A model generated the notes under the pieces. It was given only the letters and a program-made list of their open reading frames with translations, searched no databases and was not told the DNA's origin. Position numbers and translations under genes: made by a program. 64,000 nucleotides of DNA from an uncultured Desulfobacter sp. (lineage in GTDB: Bacteria; Desulfobacterota; Desulfobacteria; Desulfobacterales; Desulfobacteraceae), in NCBI RefSeq assembly GCF_963664415.1, contig NZ_OY761440.1:372001-436000 (forward strand), written 5' to 3'. Positions 18,593-27,671 of the stretch are shown piece after piece; the first letter of the stretch is position 1; the number at the start of each line of letters is the position of its first letter.

Positions 18593-19840
18593 ATGGCAAA
18601 AGTACAGATACCGTATGGTAAGGAAAAAATCGATGTTGAAATTAATGATAACAACCTGCAGGGCGTATATTTTCCAAACGACGTAGAAAAAAGAGAGTTT
18701 GCAGCTGAGTTTTCAAAAAATTTGGAAAACGCGAACTTCACAGAGTTTATGGAAGGTGATGAGAGAGTCGTCTTCATCGTCAATGACGGAACTCGGCCTA
18801 CACCTACGGCAAAAGTACTTAAGGTAATTTATGATGACATAAAAGATAAAGATATCTATTTTATCATCGCGACCGGTGCCCATAGAGCCCCAAATGATGA
18901 AGAGTTTGAATACATTTTTGGCAGAGAGATTTATGAGGACCTGAAAGCAAAAGACAGAATATGGTCCCATGATGCCAAAAATGATGAGATGGTCTATTTA
19001 GGCAAATCTACAAACGGTACTGAGATGTACCTGAATAAAATTGTAGCCGAAGCTAAAAAAACCATCGTTATCGGTTCTGTGGAACCCCACTATTTTGCAG
19101 GATATACCGGTGGCAGAAAAGGCTTCTTACCTGGCGTAGCATCCTATGAAACCATCACCCAGAACCACAAACTAGCCTTGAATAAGAGCGCAAAAGCCCT
19201 TGCATTAGATGGCAACCCCGTCCATGAAGATATGATGGATGCCATGAATGTATTAAAAGAGATTAAAGTCTTCTCCATTATGACCATTTTGGATAAGCAT
19301 CATAACGTATATGAGACCACATGCGGGGATCTTGTGGGCGCATTTTATGATGCCATAGACAGTGCCAAAAAAGTATTTTGTGTTGACATAGAAGAAAAAA
19401 CCGACATCGTCATCTCTGTGGCACCTTATCCAATGGATATAGACCTTTACCAGTCTCAAAAAGCCATAGACAACGGCAAGCTTGCGCTTAAAGAAGACGG
19501 CATATTAATCTTTGTATCACAATGCAGAATGGGCATCGGCGGAAAAACATTCTTTGATCTGATGGCCTCTTGTGCCACCCCCCAAGAGGTGCTTGACAAA
19601 ATAAAAATTGAATATAAGCTGGGTTATCATAAGGCCGGTAAAATGGCGGAAATCAATACCTGGGCCCAGACCTGGGGCGTTACCGAGCTACCGGAAGACG
19701 AGATCAAAGCGGTTCACATTAAACCGTTTGATAGTGTAGAAGCGGCTTTGGAAAAAGCATTTGAGCTAAAAGGCAAAGATGCCAAAGTAACCGTACTTCC
19801 GTTGGGATCGCTTTCAGTGCCGAACATATTAAACCCATAG
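18593..19840 (+). CDS. larA: Lactate racemase LarA family protein
   Basis: 415 residues, the normal length for nickel-pincer (NPN) racemases of the LarA/DUF2088 family. Seen: NDGTRPTPTAKVL (the substrate-carboxylate-binding Asp/Arg region), GAHRAPNDEEFE, and SVEPHYFAGYTGGRKGFLPG with the catalytic His and the Lys that covalently anchors the cofactor. It interconverts the enantiomers of lactate or another 2-hydroxyacid, feeding the D-specific dehydrogenase upstream. AAGGAG lies 8 bases before the ATG. LarB/C/E maturation genes are not in the window. Substrates other than lactate are known in the family. Confidence 0.85.
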   Translation: MAKVQIPYGKEKIDVEINDNNLQGVYFPNDVEKREFAAEFSKNLENANFTEFMEGDERVVFIVNDGTRPTPTAKVLKVIYDDIKDKDIYFIIATGAHRAPNDEEFEYIFGREIYEDLKAKDRIWSHDAKNDEMVYLGKSTNGTEMYLNKIVAEAKKTIVIGSVEPHYFAGYTGGRKGFLPGVASYETITQNHKLALNKSAKALALDGNPVHEDMMDAMNVLKEIKVFSIMTILDKHHNVYETTCGDLVGAFYDAIDSAKKVFCVDIEEKTDIVISVAPYPMDIDLYQSQKAIDNGKLALKEDGILIFVSQCRMGIGGKTFFDLMASCATPQEVLDKIKIEYKLGYHKAGKMAEINTWAQTWGVTELPEDEIKAVHIKPFDSVEAALEKAFELKGKDAKVTVLPLGSLSVPNILNP

Positions 19841-19865
19841 AACATAAATTTGATTTTTGAAAGCG

Positions 19866-19899
19866 ACGGCGGTGCATCTTAAGCACCGCCGTTTTTTTT
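19866..19899 (+). terminator. Rho-independent terminator after larA
   Basis: ACGGCGGTGC (19866-19875) and GCACCGCCGT (19883-19892) form a perfect 10-bp stem followed by eight T. It closes the dehydrogenase/iron-sulfur/larA unit. Confidence 0.92.
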
Positions 19900-19947
19900 G
19901 CCTATCTATGACCTGAACTGAATAGGCAAATATTCGAAATTATCTGT

Positions 19948-19994
19948 CCATTACTTGAATATTGTGCCGGCCCATTACTTGAATATTGTGCCGG
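19948..19994. repeat. Tandem duplication of a 23-bp block upstream of dhaK
   Basis: The block starting CCATTACTTGAATATTGTGC at 19948 is repeated without change at 19972 (period 24). It lies 63-109 bases upstream of the dhaK ATG, in the expected promoter region, so it could be a doubled regulator site or a recent slippage event. Confidence 0.7.
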
Positions 19995-20056
19995 ATCGTG
20001 TCAAAAAAATAGAATCCGAATATTTTCTTTTCGTTAAAAGCACCAAGGAAATCACA

Positions 20057-21124
20057 ATGAAAAAGCTAATGAACGCCGCAGACAACGTCGTAAAAGAACA
20101 ATTGGCCGGCATGGCCAAAGCACATCCTGAAATCAAAATTAACCTTGACCCGATGTATATATATCGGGCAGAAGCGCCCAATAAAAAGGTGGGTCTAATC
20201 TCAGGCGGCGGCTCCGGCCATGAACCTATGCACGGCGGTTTTGTGGGTATGGGTATGCTGGACGGTGCCTGCCCGGGGCAGATTTTCACCTCCCCTACCC
20301 CCGATCAGATGTATGAATGCGCCAAAAGGGTAACCTCTGATAAAGGCGTTTTGTTTTTAATGAAAAACTACACCGGTGATGTCATGAACTTTGAAACAGC
20401 GGTTGAAATGGTTCATGGAGACGGGATTAAGGTACAAACCATTTTGATTGACGATGATGTCGCAGTAAAAGACAGCCTGTATACTGCCGGACGCCGGGGT
20501 ATGGGTACCACCGTATTGGTTGAAAAAATTGTGGGTGCCGCTGCAGAAGCAGGATTTAGTCTGAAACAGTGCGCAGACCTGGCCCGCAAGACCAGTCGAA
20601 ACGGTCGATCGATAGGCGTGGCACTGACCTCCTGCACGGTGCCTGCTGCAGGCAGGCCCACCTTTGAACTCGCTGATGATGAAATAGAGATGGGCATTGG
20701 TATTCATGGAGAACCCGGTACGAAACGAATCAAAATAAAAACGGTGAATGAAATCGCCGAATATATGGCACGTTCCATCATTGAGGACGGGGCATATACC
20801 CGCACCGTGCGCGAATGGGATGCCCAAAAAGGAGAATGGGAGGAAAAATCCTTAACCGACGAACCTCTCAAATCCGGCGATGATGTCATTGCCCTTGTCA
20901 ACAGTATGGGCGGCACCCCCATATCCGAACTATATGCCGTGTACAGCAAACTGGCTGATGTTTGCGAATCCAAAGGAATTAAAATTGTACGCAACCTCAT
21001 CGGATCTTACATTACCTCCCTTGAAATGCAGGGCTGCGCCATCACGCTGCTCAAAACAGACAAAGAGATCCTCAAATTTTGGGATGCGCCGGTGAAGACC
21101 ACGAGCCTGCGCTGGGGCGCATGA
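20057..21124 (+). CDS. dhaK: PEP-dependent dihydroxyacetone kinase, substrate-binding subunit DhaK
   Basis: 355 residues from the ATG at 20057 (AAGGAAAT just before it). Seen: ISGGGSGHEPMHGGFVG near residue 49-65 and the hemiaminal-forming His in GIGIHGEPG, at residue 217, next to the known H218 of the E. coli enzyme. It binds dihydroxyacetone for phosphorylation by DhaL. The stop overlaps an alternative DhaL ATG. First gene of a three-gene dha operon. Confidence 0.95.
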   Translation: MKKLMNAADNVVKEQLAGMAKAHPEIKINLDPMYIYRAEAPNKKVGLISGGGSGHEPMHGGFVGMGMLDGACPGQIFTSPTPDQMYECAKRVTSDKGVLFLMKNYTGDVMNFETAVEMVHGDGIKVQTILIDDDVAVKDSLYTAGRRGMGTTVLVEKIVGAAAEAGFSLKQCADLARKTSRNGRSIGVALTSCTVPAAGRPTFELADDEIEMGIGIHGEPGTKRIKIKTVNEIAEYMARSIIEDGAYTRTVREWDAQKGEWEEKSLTDEPLKSGDDVIALVNSMGGTPISELYAVYSKLADVCESKGIKIVRNLIGSYITSLEMQGCAITLLKTDKEILKFWDAPVKTTSLRWGA

Positions 21125-21144
21125 AAATTCATAAAAAGGAAATA

Positions 21145-21777
21145 ATGACTGTCAGCAGACAACAAATTATAGACTGGCTGGAAAAAGCCGCTGATGCCAT
21201 CCAGGATAACAAAGACCATTTGACCCGGCTTGATGCAGCAATTGGTGATGCAGACCATGGAATTAATATGGTCCGTGGATTCAAAAAAGTAGCGGAAAAA
21301 CTACCCACCATTGCAGACAAGGATATCGGCAATATCTTGAAAACAACAGGCATGACCCTGATTTCCAGTGTGGGCGGTGCCAGCGGACCGCTTTACGGCA
21401 CTTTTTTCATGCGCGCCGCCACAGCCGGTAGCGGCAAAGAAGCCTTGGACGCCATTGATTTATGCGCCATGTTCAAAGGAGGAGTGGACGGCATTGTTCA
21501 GCGCGGCCGGCCCAACCTGGGTGACAAAACTATGTTTGATGCCTGGGCTCCGGCGTTGGATGCCATGCAGGCCGCCCTCTCAAAGGGCAGCGACACCCTC
21601 ACCATTGTCAAGGCCGGGGCAGCAGCCATTGAACAGGGGATGAAAGACACAATTCCACTACAGGCCAGAAAAGGCCGGGCAAGTTACCTTGGCGAACGTA
21701 GTATAGGGCACCAGGATCCGGGGGCGACCTCTTCCTGCCTGATATTTAAAATGCTGCTTAAAGTTTTAGAGGCATAG
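21145..21777 (+). CDS. dhaL: PEP-dependent dihydroxyacetone kinase, ADP-binding subunit DhaL
   Basis: 210 residues from the ATG at 21145, which has AAGGAAATA before it and gives the family's standard length; an ATG at 21121 overlapping the dhaK stop is the alternative. Seen: AAIGDADHGINMVRGF with the Mg-coordinating Asp residues, GGASGPLYGTFF, and the C-terminal DPGATSSCLIF. It carries the ADP that is rephosphorylated by DhaM and hands the phosphate to dihydroxyacetone on DhaK. Confidence 0.95.
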   Translation: MTVSRQQIIDWLEKAADAIQDNKDHLTRLDAAIGDADHGINMVRGFKKVAEKLPTIADKDIGNILKTTGMTLISSVGGASGPLYGTFFMRAATAGSGKEALDAIDLCAMFKGGVDGIVQRGRPNLGDKTMFDAWAPALDAMQAALSKGSDTLTIVKAGAAAIEQGMKDTIPLQARKGRASYLGERSIGHQDPGATSSCLIFKMLLKVLEA

Positions 21778-21798
21778 GTATCCAACAAAGGAAAACCC

Positions 21799-24327
21799 AT
21801 GGTTGGTTTAGTTTTTGTATCCCACAGCGCCAAACTGGCTGAAGGCGTAAAAGAGATCGCGGAACAAATGACCCAGGGCAAATGCATGATTGCAGTTGCC
21901 GGCGGCATTGACGACCCCCAAAACCCCTTTGGCACCGATCCAATCAAAGTGAAGGCAGCCATTGAATCCGTTTACGGCAAAAACGGCGTACTGGTGATCA
22001 TGGATTTAGGCAGTGCCCTTCTCAGTGCAGAAATGGCCCTGGAATTTCTTGATCCTGAACAGGCTCAAAATGTTAAACTGTGTGCGGCACCTCTTGTGGA
22101 AGGCGCTGTTGCCGCGGCGGTGCAAGCATCAATTGGTGCCAATATTGCCGATGTTATGAACGAGGCCTTAAACGCCCTTAGGGTAAAGTCTGAACAGCTG
22201 GCCCAGGTAAACACCATGGCGCCGCCCCTTGCCCCGTCACGTTCCCCAGCCGTACCCTTACCGGGTCAAGAAAAGATTAAACTGACCCTGACCATTCTTA
22301 ACCGTAACGGTTTGCATGCCCGCCCAGCCGCCAATTTCGTTAAAGCCGCGGGCCTTTTCCAGGCAAACATCACAGTCGCAAAAGGGACTAAAATCGCCAA
22401 CGCAAAAAGTATCAACCAGATGACCCTTTTGGATGCCGGCCAGGGAGATCAAATCGAAGTCAGGGCATCCGGCCCCCAGGCGCGACAAGCGACAGAGCTC
22501 CTGAAAGTTCTGGCCGAAAACAAATTTAACGAGAAAGATGAAGAGACCGCCTTTGTAACGTTGGAAAAAGCAGCAGGCCTTGCCGATACCCGGGAAAATG
22601 TCCAAGGGGCAATTGCAGGTATTCCGGTGTCTGCCGGCATTGCGGTTGGTCCTGTGGCCCATTACCATTCCCGATTTCCCGAAATTAAGACCAGACAAAT
22701 TCAGGACACCCAATCGGAAATTAACAAACTTCAGGCAGCAGTTTCCAAAGCAGGAAAGGACCTTGAGCAACTGAGGAACCAGGCAGCGCAAAAATTAGGT
22801 GCCATAAAAGCGGCAATTTTTGATGCCCAGAAAATGTTTTTGAATGACCCGGCCCTGCTGGATGCAGTGCAGGATGCTATATTGACCCAGCAGTGCAATG
22901 CAGAATCGGCCTGGCAGAAATCCATAGATGCCATGGCAAAAGAATACCGTAAACTTACAGACCCATATCTTCGTGAACAGGCAGTTGATCTCATTGATGT
23001 GGGCAGGCGTGTGTTAGTACACCTTATCGGCCGGCGTCTGCCCACTTTAGAGCTTGCGCAACCCGCGATCCTGTTTGCAAAAGAGTTAACCCCGTCGGAT
23101 ACGGTTCAACTGAGTCCGGATAATGTCCTGGCCATCTGCACAGCCTTGGGCGGCCAGACATCTCACAGCGCCATTGTTGCAAAAGCCCTGGGGATTCCTA
23201 CGATTGTGGGGTTAGGCGAAGACATACTCACATGGACTGAAAACGACATCATTGCCTTGGACGGCACCCAAGGATTGGTCTGGCCCCATCCCACCCAAAG
23301 CCAGTTGACGGAATGTCAAACACGGCGTGAGCGGTGGCAAACCCAACAGCAGCAGGCCAAGGCCCTTGCCCAGACACCTGCATCCACCATGGGCCGGAAT
23401 CCTAAAACCATAAAAGTTGTTGCCAACAGCGACGCCCATGATACTAAAACAATCCTGGATTACGGCGCCGAAGGTGTAGGGCTGTTCAGAACGGAATTTC
23501 TGTTCTTAGGGCGGTTACAGGCGCCTTGTGAAAAGGAACAACTGCAGACCTATACCCAGATGGCCAATATAATGCAGACCCGGCCCCTGGTGATCCGAAC
23601 CCTGGACCTTGGTGCAGACAAGACTGTTCCTTACCTGAATATGGCCCCGGAAAACAATCCATTTCTTGGTTTAAGGGGCATTCGTTTCTGCCTGGCTCAC
23701 ATAGAAATTTTTAAAACCCAGTTGCGTGCCATCCTTAAAGCAAGTCCCGGTCACAACATCAAAATTATGTTTCCTATGATCAGTACTCCGGAAGAGTTCT
23801 GTGAAGCCAAAGCAGTCCTGAATGAAGTCAAACAAGAGTTGAAATCTGCCGGAATCCCTTTTGATGAAAATATGGAAGTCGGATTAATGATTGAAGTTCC
23901 GTCTGCTGTGGCCGTCGCAGACCAGTTGGCCGGAAGGGCAGATTTTTTCAGCATAGGGTCCAATGATCTGACCCAATATATTATGGGGGCGGACCGCGGG
24001 AACCGGAAGGTCAATCACCTGGTCAATGCCCTGAATCCGGCAGTGCTCCGAATGGTGGCTCAAACCGCCAGGGCAGCACGCAAGGCCGGGATATGGGTGG
24101 GCATGTGCGGCGAGTTGGCCGCAAATCCCCTGGCGGCGCCGGTACTCATTGGTTTGGGATTGGATGAACTGAGCATGAATGCACCCAACATTCCAGACGT
24201 AAAAAACGCCATACGCCACTGCACCATGCACCATGCAAAAAAAATGGCCCAAACGGTCTTAACCCTCGAAACTGCGAAACAGGTCGAAGCGTACTTAAAA
24301 TTGAACAAAGAAAAAAGTGTTAAATGA
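21799..24327 (+). CDS. dhaM: Three-domain phosphotransferase DhaM-HPr-Enzyme I
   Basis: 842 residues. Residues 1-135 are the EIIA-Man-like DhaM domain with phospho-His H9 (VFVSHSAKLAEG); residues about 158-245 are HPr with active H173 (NGLHARPAANF); residues about 265-835 are a complete Enzyme I with active H456 (GGQTSHSAIVAKA), the LFRTEFLFLGR region and the PEP-binding GSNDLTQYIMGADRGNR. E. coli DhaM ends within a shortened EI, whereas here the PEP-binding half is present, so the protein could take phosphate from PEP to DhaL-ADP on its own. GGAAAA precedes the ATG. Confidence 0.94.
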   Translation: MVGLVFVSHSAKLAEGVKEIAEQMTQGKCMIAVAGGIDDPQNPFGTDPIKVKAAIESVYGKNGVLVIMDLGSALLSAEMALEFLDPEQAQNVKLCAAPLVEGAVAAAVQASIGANIADVMNEALNALRVKSEQLAQVNTMAPPLAPSRSPAVPLPGQEKIKLTLTILNRNGLHARPAANFVKAAGLFQANITVAKGTKIANAKSINQMTLLDAGQGDQIEVRASGPQARQATELLKVLAENKFNEKDEETAFVTLEKAAGLADTRENVQGAIAGIPVSAGIAVGPVAHYHSRFPEIKTRQIQDTQSEINKLQAAVSKAGKDLEQLRNQAAQKLGAIKAAIFDAQKMFLNDPALLDAVQDAILTQQCNAESAWQKSIDAMAKEYRKLTDPYLREQAVDLIDVGRRVLVHLIGRRLPTLELAQPAILFAKELTPSDTVQLSPDNVLAICTALGGQTSHSAIVAKALGIPTIVGLGEDILTWTENDIIALDGTQGLVWPHPTQSQLTECQTRRERWQTQQQQAKALAQTPASTMGRNPKTIKVVANSDAHDTKTILDYGAEGVGLFRTEFLFLGRLQAPCEKEQLQTYTQMANIMQTRPLVIRTLDLGADKTVPYLNMAPENNPFLGLRGIRFCLAHIEIFKTQLRAILKASPGHNIKIMFPMISTPEEFCEAKAVLNEVKQELKSAGIPFDENMEVGLMIEVPSAVAVADQLAGRADFFSIGSNDLTQYIMGADRGNRKVNHLVNALNPAVLRMVAQTARAARKAGIWVGMCGELAANPLAAPVLIGLGLDELSMNAPNIPDVKNAIRHCTMHHAKKMAQTVLTLETAKQVEAYLKLNKEKSVK

Positions 24328-24399
24328 TAGATTGCATGGTATCATTGCGAACACCTGTTGTTACAAATAATCAAGAAACAAACCTTTCAGGAGGAGAAC

Positions 24400-26676
24400 A
24401 TGAATCGTTTTTTATCTTTTATTTCAATTTTAATCCTCGTCCTTGGCGGTTGCGCTTCTGACCAGGAAAAAGCTGAGACCTATATCCGGGAAGGGAAAGC
24501 ATATTTTGCCAAGCAGGAATACACCAAGGCTGAAATACAGTTGAAAAACGCGGTCAGTCTGGTACCGGATTCAACCGAAGCATATCATCATCTGGCCCGA
24601 ACCTATTTGAAAGAAAAAAAGGCCCAGGAAGCGTTCTCTACATTTTTAAAGCTGGAGCAACTGGAACCGGACAATATAGATAACAAACTCCAGCTGGCGT
24701 CGTTCTACTTTCTTGCCAAAAAATGGGCTGATGCAGAAAAGAAAGTGACTCAAGTTCTTACTGCTGATCCGGACAACATCAAAGGGCTCTATCTGCAGGC
24801 TGGAGTTCTCGGTGCCCAAAAAGAACCATTGGAAAGCCTGGCAAACATATATAACCGTATTTTACGACTTGATCCCCAACAAACAAAAGCCATGTTGATC
24901 CTTGCAAAGATCTACCTGACCCAAAAGGATTCGGCCAACGCCGAAGCCATGTTGGAAAAAGCCCTTGAAACGGCCCCAGAGGACGTGAACATTCATCGGG
25001 CTGTATTCAGATACTACCTATCCCAAAAAGCCAATGACAAAGCCCGGGATGTCTTGGAAAAGCTGGTGGATCAAAAACCGGAGGCTGTTGAACCCAGGAT
25101 CATGCTGGCCAACTTCCAGGCAAGCCAAAATGAAAGCAGTCAGGCAGAACAATCCTATTTAAAAGCAATTGAACTGGCTCCGGACAATCCGTTGCCCTAC
25201 ATGCTCATTGCCCGGTTCTATAATGTCAATGAGCAGCCGGACAAGGCAGAGGGATTTATCAAAAAAGCCCTATCCATCCATCCGGAACATGCCGGTTTAA
25301 AAACTGCGTATGCCGACTTTTATTTCCTTCACCAGGAATATGAAAAATCCGAGAAAATAATTGATGAGGTGCTGGCAAATCGTCCGGACTTTCCCCAGGC
25401 AAAATTCATCAAAGCAAAGCTTTTGATATCTGATAAGAAATTGGATCAGGCCAAGGACATTCTCCTATCTCTTTTGGAAGATGAGCCGGACTCAGCCCAG
25501 TACAATTTTTTAATGGGATCTGTGCTTCTGCAAGAGAAAAAAACAGATCAGGCCATGGCATATATTGCCAAAACCCTTGAAAAGAACCCCTTGCATCTCA
25601 AAGCAAGAATCATTATGGCAGATATCTATTTCAAACAGACAGACTATCTTCTGGCCGAATCGGAAATCGACAAGGCCTTAAAACTGAGCCCTAAAAACTA
25701 TGAGGCCCTTTTACTGAAGGCAAATCTATACGCCGCCCAGAAGAAAACACAAAAGGCCCAGGCGGTTTATGAATCGTTAATCCAGAACCACCCCGAGAAT
25801 CCGGCAGCCCTGTTCAGGCTGGGCAATCTTTTTATCATGGACAAAAAACCAGACAAAGCTCTGGCGATCTATGACAAAGCGATGGCCATTAATCCAAACC
25901 TTATGGATGTTTTTATCAACATGATCCGGCTTTACAGTGCCGAAAAGAAATATCAAACGGCACTTAACAGGTGTGATGCCCAGCTTGAAGCTCTGCAGTC
26001 TCCCTCGCCGGTTGTGGTCTCTATTATCCAGGGACTCAGGGGAAACCTTTTAATGGCCCTTAAAAAGCCGGATGCAGCCAAGCAAGCCTTTGAATTGTCT
26101 ATCCAATCCAATCCCCAATTTACTCAATCCTACCTGGCCCTGGCCACAATCTACCACCAGGAAGAGAATGATGAAAAAGAACTCGAGATGTATAAAAACC
26201 TGCTGGCCCAGCGGCCTGAACAGATTGAACCCCATTTCCAGCTTGGGGTGTTTTACGAGAAAAGGGGTGAAAATGACAAGGCAAAGGCGCAATACGAAAA
26301 AGTTCTTGAGCTGAATCCGGAATACATTCCGGCCCTAAACAACCTGGCCTTTTTCTATGCCGAGCAGAACATTGAGATGAACAAAGCCCTGGATATGGCC
26401 CGAAAGGCCAAGGAACTGAGTGGAGAAATCCCGGCCATCATGGATACCCTGGGCTGGATCTACTACAAAAAAGAACTCTATGATTCGGCCATTCAAGAGT
26501 TTTCCAACTGCATTGAAAAAGAACCTGAGAATCCGATTTTCAACTTTCACTTGGGCCTGGCCTACAACAAAAAGTGGGATTCCATCAATGCTAAAAAATA
26601 CCTTAAAAAAGCACTTCAGTTAAAAAAAGATTTTAAAGGAGCAAACGAGGCCCAAAAAATTCTTGAACAAACTTGA
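24400..26676 (+). CDS. Large TPR-repeat lipoprotein
   Basis: 758 residues from the ATG at 24400, chosen for the strong GGAGGAG before it. A lipoprotein signal (ILILVLGG-C, Cys near residue 18) is followed almost to the end by tetratricopeptide repeats, about 20 copies with repeated A-x-LA-x-IY/YxxA patterns and P at helix ends. It is probably anchored at the periplasmic face of the membrane and acts as a protein-interaction scaffold. It resembles the PrsT-type TPR lipoproteins linked with exosortase systems, but no exosortase gene is in the window, so that name is only a possibility. Confidence 0.8.
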   Translation: MNRFLSFISILILVLGGCASDQEKAETYIREGKAYFAKQEYTKAEIQLKNAVSLVPDSTEAYHHLARTYLKEKKAQEAFSTFLKLEQLEPDNIDNKLQLASFYFLAKKWADAEKKVTQVLTADPDNIKGLYLQAGVLGAQKEPLESLANIYNRILRLDPQQTKAMLILAKIYLTQKDSANAEAMLEKALETAPEDVNIHRAVFRYYLSQKANDKARDVLEKLVDQKPEAVEPRIMLANFQASQNESSQAEQSYLKAIELAPDNPLPYMLIARFYNVNEQPDKAEGFIKKALSIHPEHAGLKTAYADFYFLHQEYEKSEKIIDEVLANRPDFPQAKFIKAKLLISDKKLDQAKDILLSLLEDEPDSAQYNFLMGSVLLQEKKTDQAMAYIAKTLEKNPLHLKARIIMADIYFKQTDYLLAESEIDKALKLSPKNYEALLLKANLYAAQKKTQKAQAVYESLIQNHPENPAALFRLGNLFIMDKKPDKALAIYDKAMAINPNLMDVFINMIRLYSAEKKYQTALNRCDAQLEALQSPSPVVVSIIQGLRGNLLMALKKPDAAKQAFELSIQSNPQFTQSYLALATIYHQEENDEKELEMYKNLLAQRPEQIEPHFQLGVFYEKRGENDKAKAQYEKVLELNPEYIPALNNLAFFYAEQNIEMNKALDMARKAKELSGEIPAIMDTLGWIYYKKELYDSAIQEFSNCIEKEPENPIFNFHLGLAYNKKWDSINAKKYLKKALQLKKDFKGANEAQKILEQT

Positions 26677-27202
26677 TGAACTCGCGATCAGCCGCCGCCT
26701 GGACTTCTTACGAGCCCCTAAATTCCTTATGGTTATTTGGCCTGCCGAATGCCGCGAGAAAGAAACGGATACGGCAGATCCTAAAATAAAATATATGCGA
26801 ACAAATTCGGAACAAGGATATCTGATATTCATTGAAACGGCACAGCGATGCCTGGCAATGAAAGGCGATTCACGCCGCTTTCATTGCTGGCGGACTACCC
26901 TTGCCAAAGAACCTTCGTATATATTGGAACCCCTGTCAGCAGGAACTGTTGCGGTGCTGGGGCCACACACCCGATATTTTTAAAATATAGGCTTCATGAC
27001 GTGTACAGCCCAATAATTTTCTGAAATCATTTCCACCAATACCCCTGGCACTATTATTGCGATATATTGACATTTAAAAGCCCGTATACACGGCTTTGAC
27101 TGCTGCCGGGTGACAGCGGTTGGGGCATGAAGGACGATTCGGGCAATGCCCGCCCCAATATTCACATATTAAGCGGTTTTACCCACGCTTGGGAGTAAGA
27201 AG
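26677..27202. other. 526-bp intergenic region, no convincing gene
   Basis: An open frame of 106 codons spans 26663-26983 but starts with TTG inside the TPR gene, has no ribosome site and its translation has no family character. Short inverted GGGGCATG/CCCGCCCC-type repeats lie near 27122-27155. The promoter of the DksA-like gene should be here. Confidence 0.4.
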
Positions 27203-27592
27203 ATGACCACCGAAGTAATTGACAGACCCCATATCACCGATGACGATCTTGACCGTTTTAAAAAAATACTGAACACCGCCATGGGAGAATTGCTGGACCA
27301 GGCTGACTCCGCCGTGTCTGAACTGATACTTGAATGCACCCGGGATACGGAGATTATTGATTCCACGGCAAACGACATCAACCGCACCATGAACCTTCGC
27401 CTGCAAAGCCGCAAAAGCAGGCTGATCAAAAAAATCAAAGACGCGCTTAAAAGAATCGAAGATGGGACTTATGGTTATTGTGATATTTGCGGCGAAGAGA
27501 TCTCTCTCAAACGGCTTGAGGCACGCCCTGTAACATCCAAGTGCATTGCGTGTAAGGAAGACCAGGAGCGATTAGAAGCCCTCCTATCCTAA
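27203..27592 (+). CDS. DksA/TraR-family zinc-finger transcription factor
   Basis: 129 residues: N-terminal coiled-coil (about 15-85) and C-terminal C4 zinc finger CDICGEEISLKRLEARPVTS ending CIAC, the hallmark of DksA proteins. These insert into the RNA polymerase secondary channel and modulate initiation, often with ppGpp. The start at 27203 has GGAGTAAGA before it. Length is close to E. coli DksA (151) minus some of the N-terminus. Single gene; which paralogue it is cannot be told. Confidence 0.9.
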   Translation: MTTEVIDRPHITDDDLDRFKKILNTAMGELLDQADSAVSELILECTRDTEIIDSTANDINRTMNLRLQSRKSRLIKKIKDALKRIEDGTYGYCDICGEEISLKRLEARPVTSKCIACKEDQERLEALLS

Positions 27593-27615
27593 TTTACATG
27601 TGAACGCAATCCCTT

Positions 27616-27671
27616 GTTTGAACGAAAAGTTGCCGTATGCAACGCATCAACGGGTGACTTTTCGTTCATTT
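27616..27671. repeat. Palindromic element (family member d), possible bidirectional terminator
   Basis: GTTTGAACGAAAAGTTGCCG (27616-27635) mirrors CGGGTGACTTTTCGTTCA (27651-27668) with a short loop. It lies between the convergent DksA-like and DUF1835 genes and overlaps the last codons of the latter. Shares its left end with the elements at 7700 and 13734. Confidence 0.6.

Noticed and set aside
26663..26983. 106-codon frame after the TPR lipoprotein
   Set aside because: TTG start inside the preceding gene, no ribosome site, unlikely composition.
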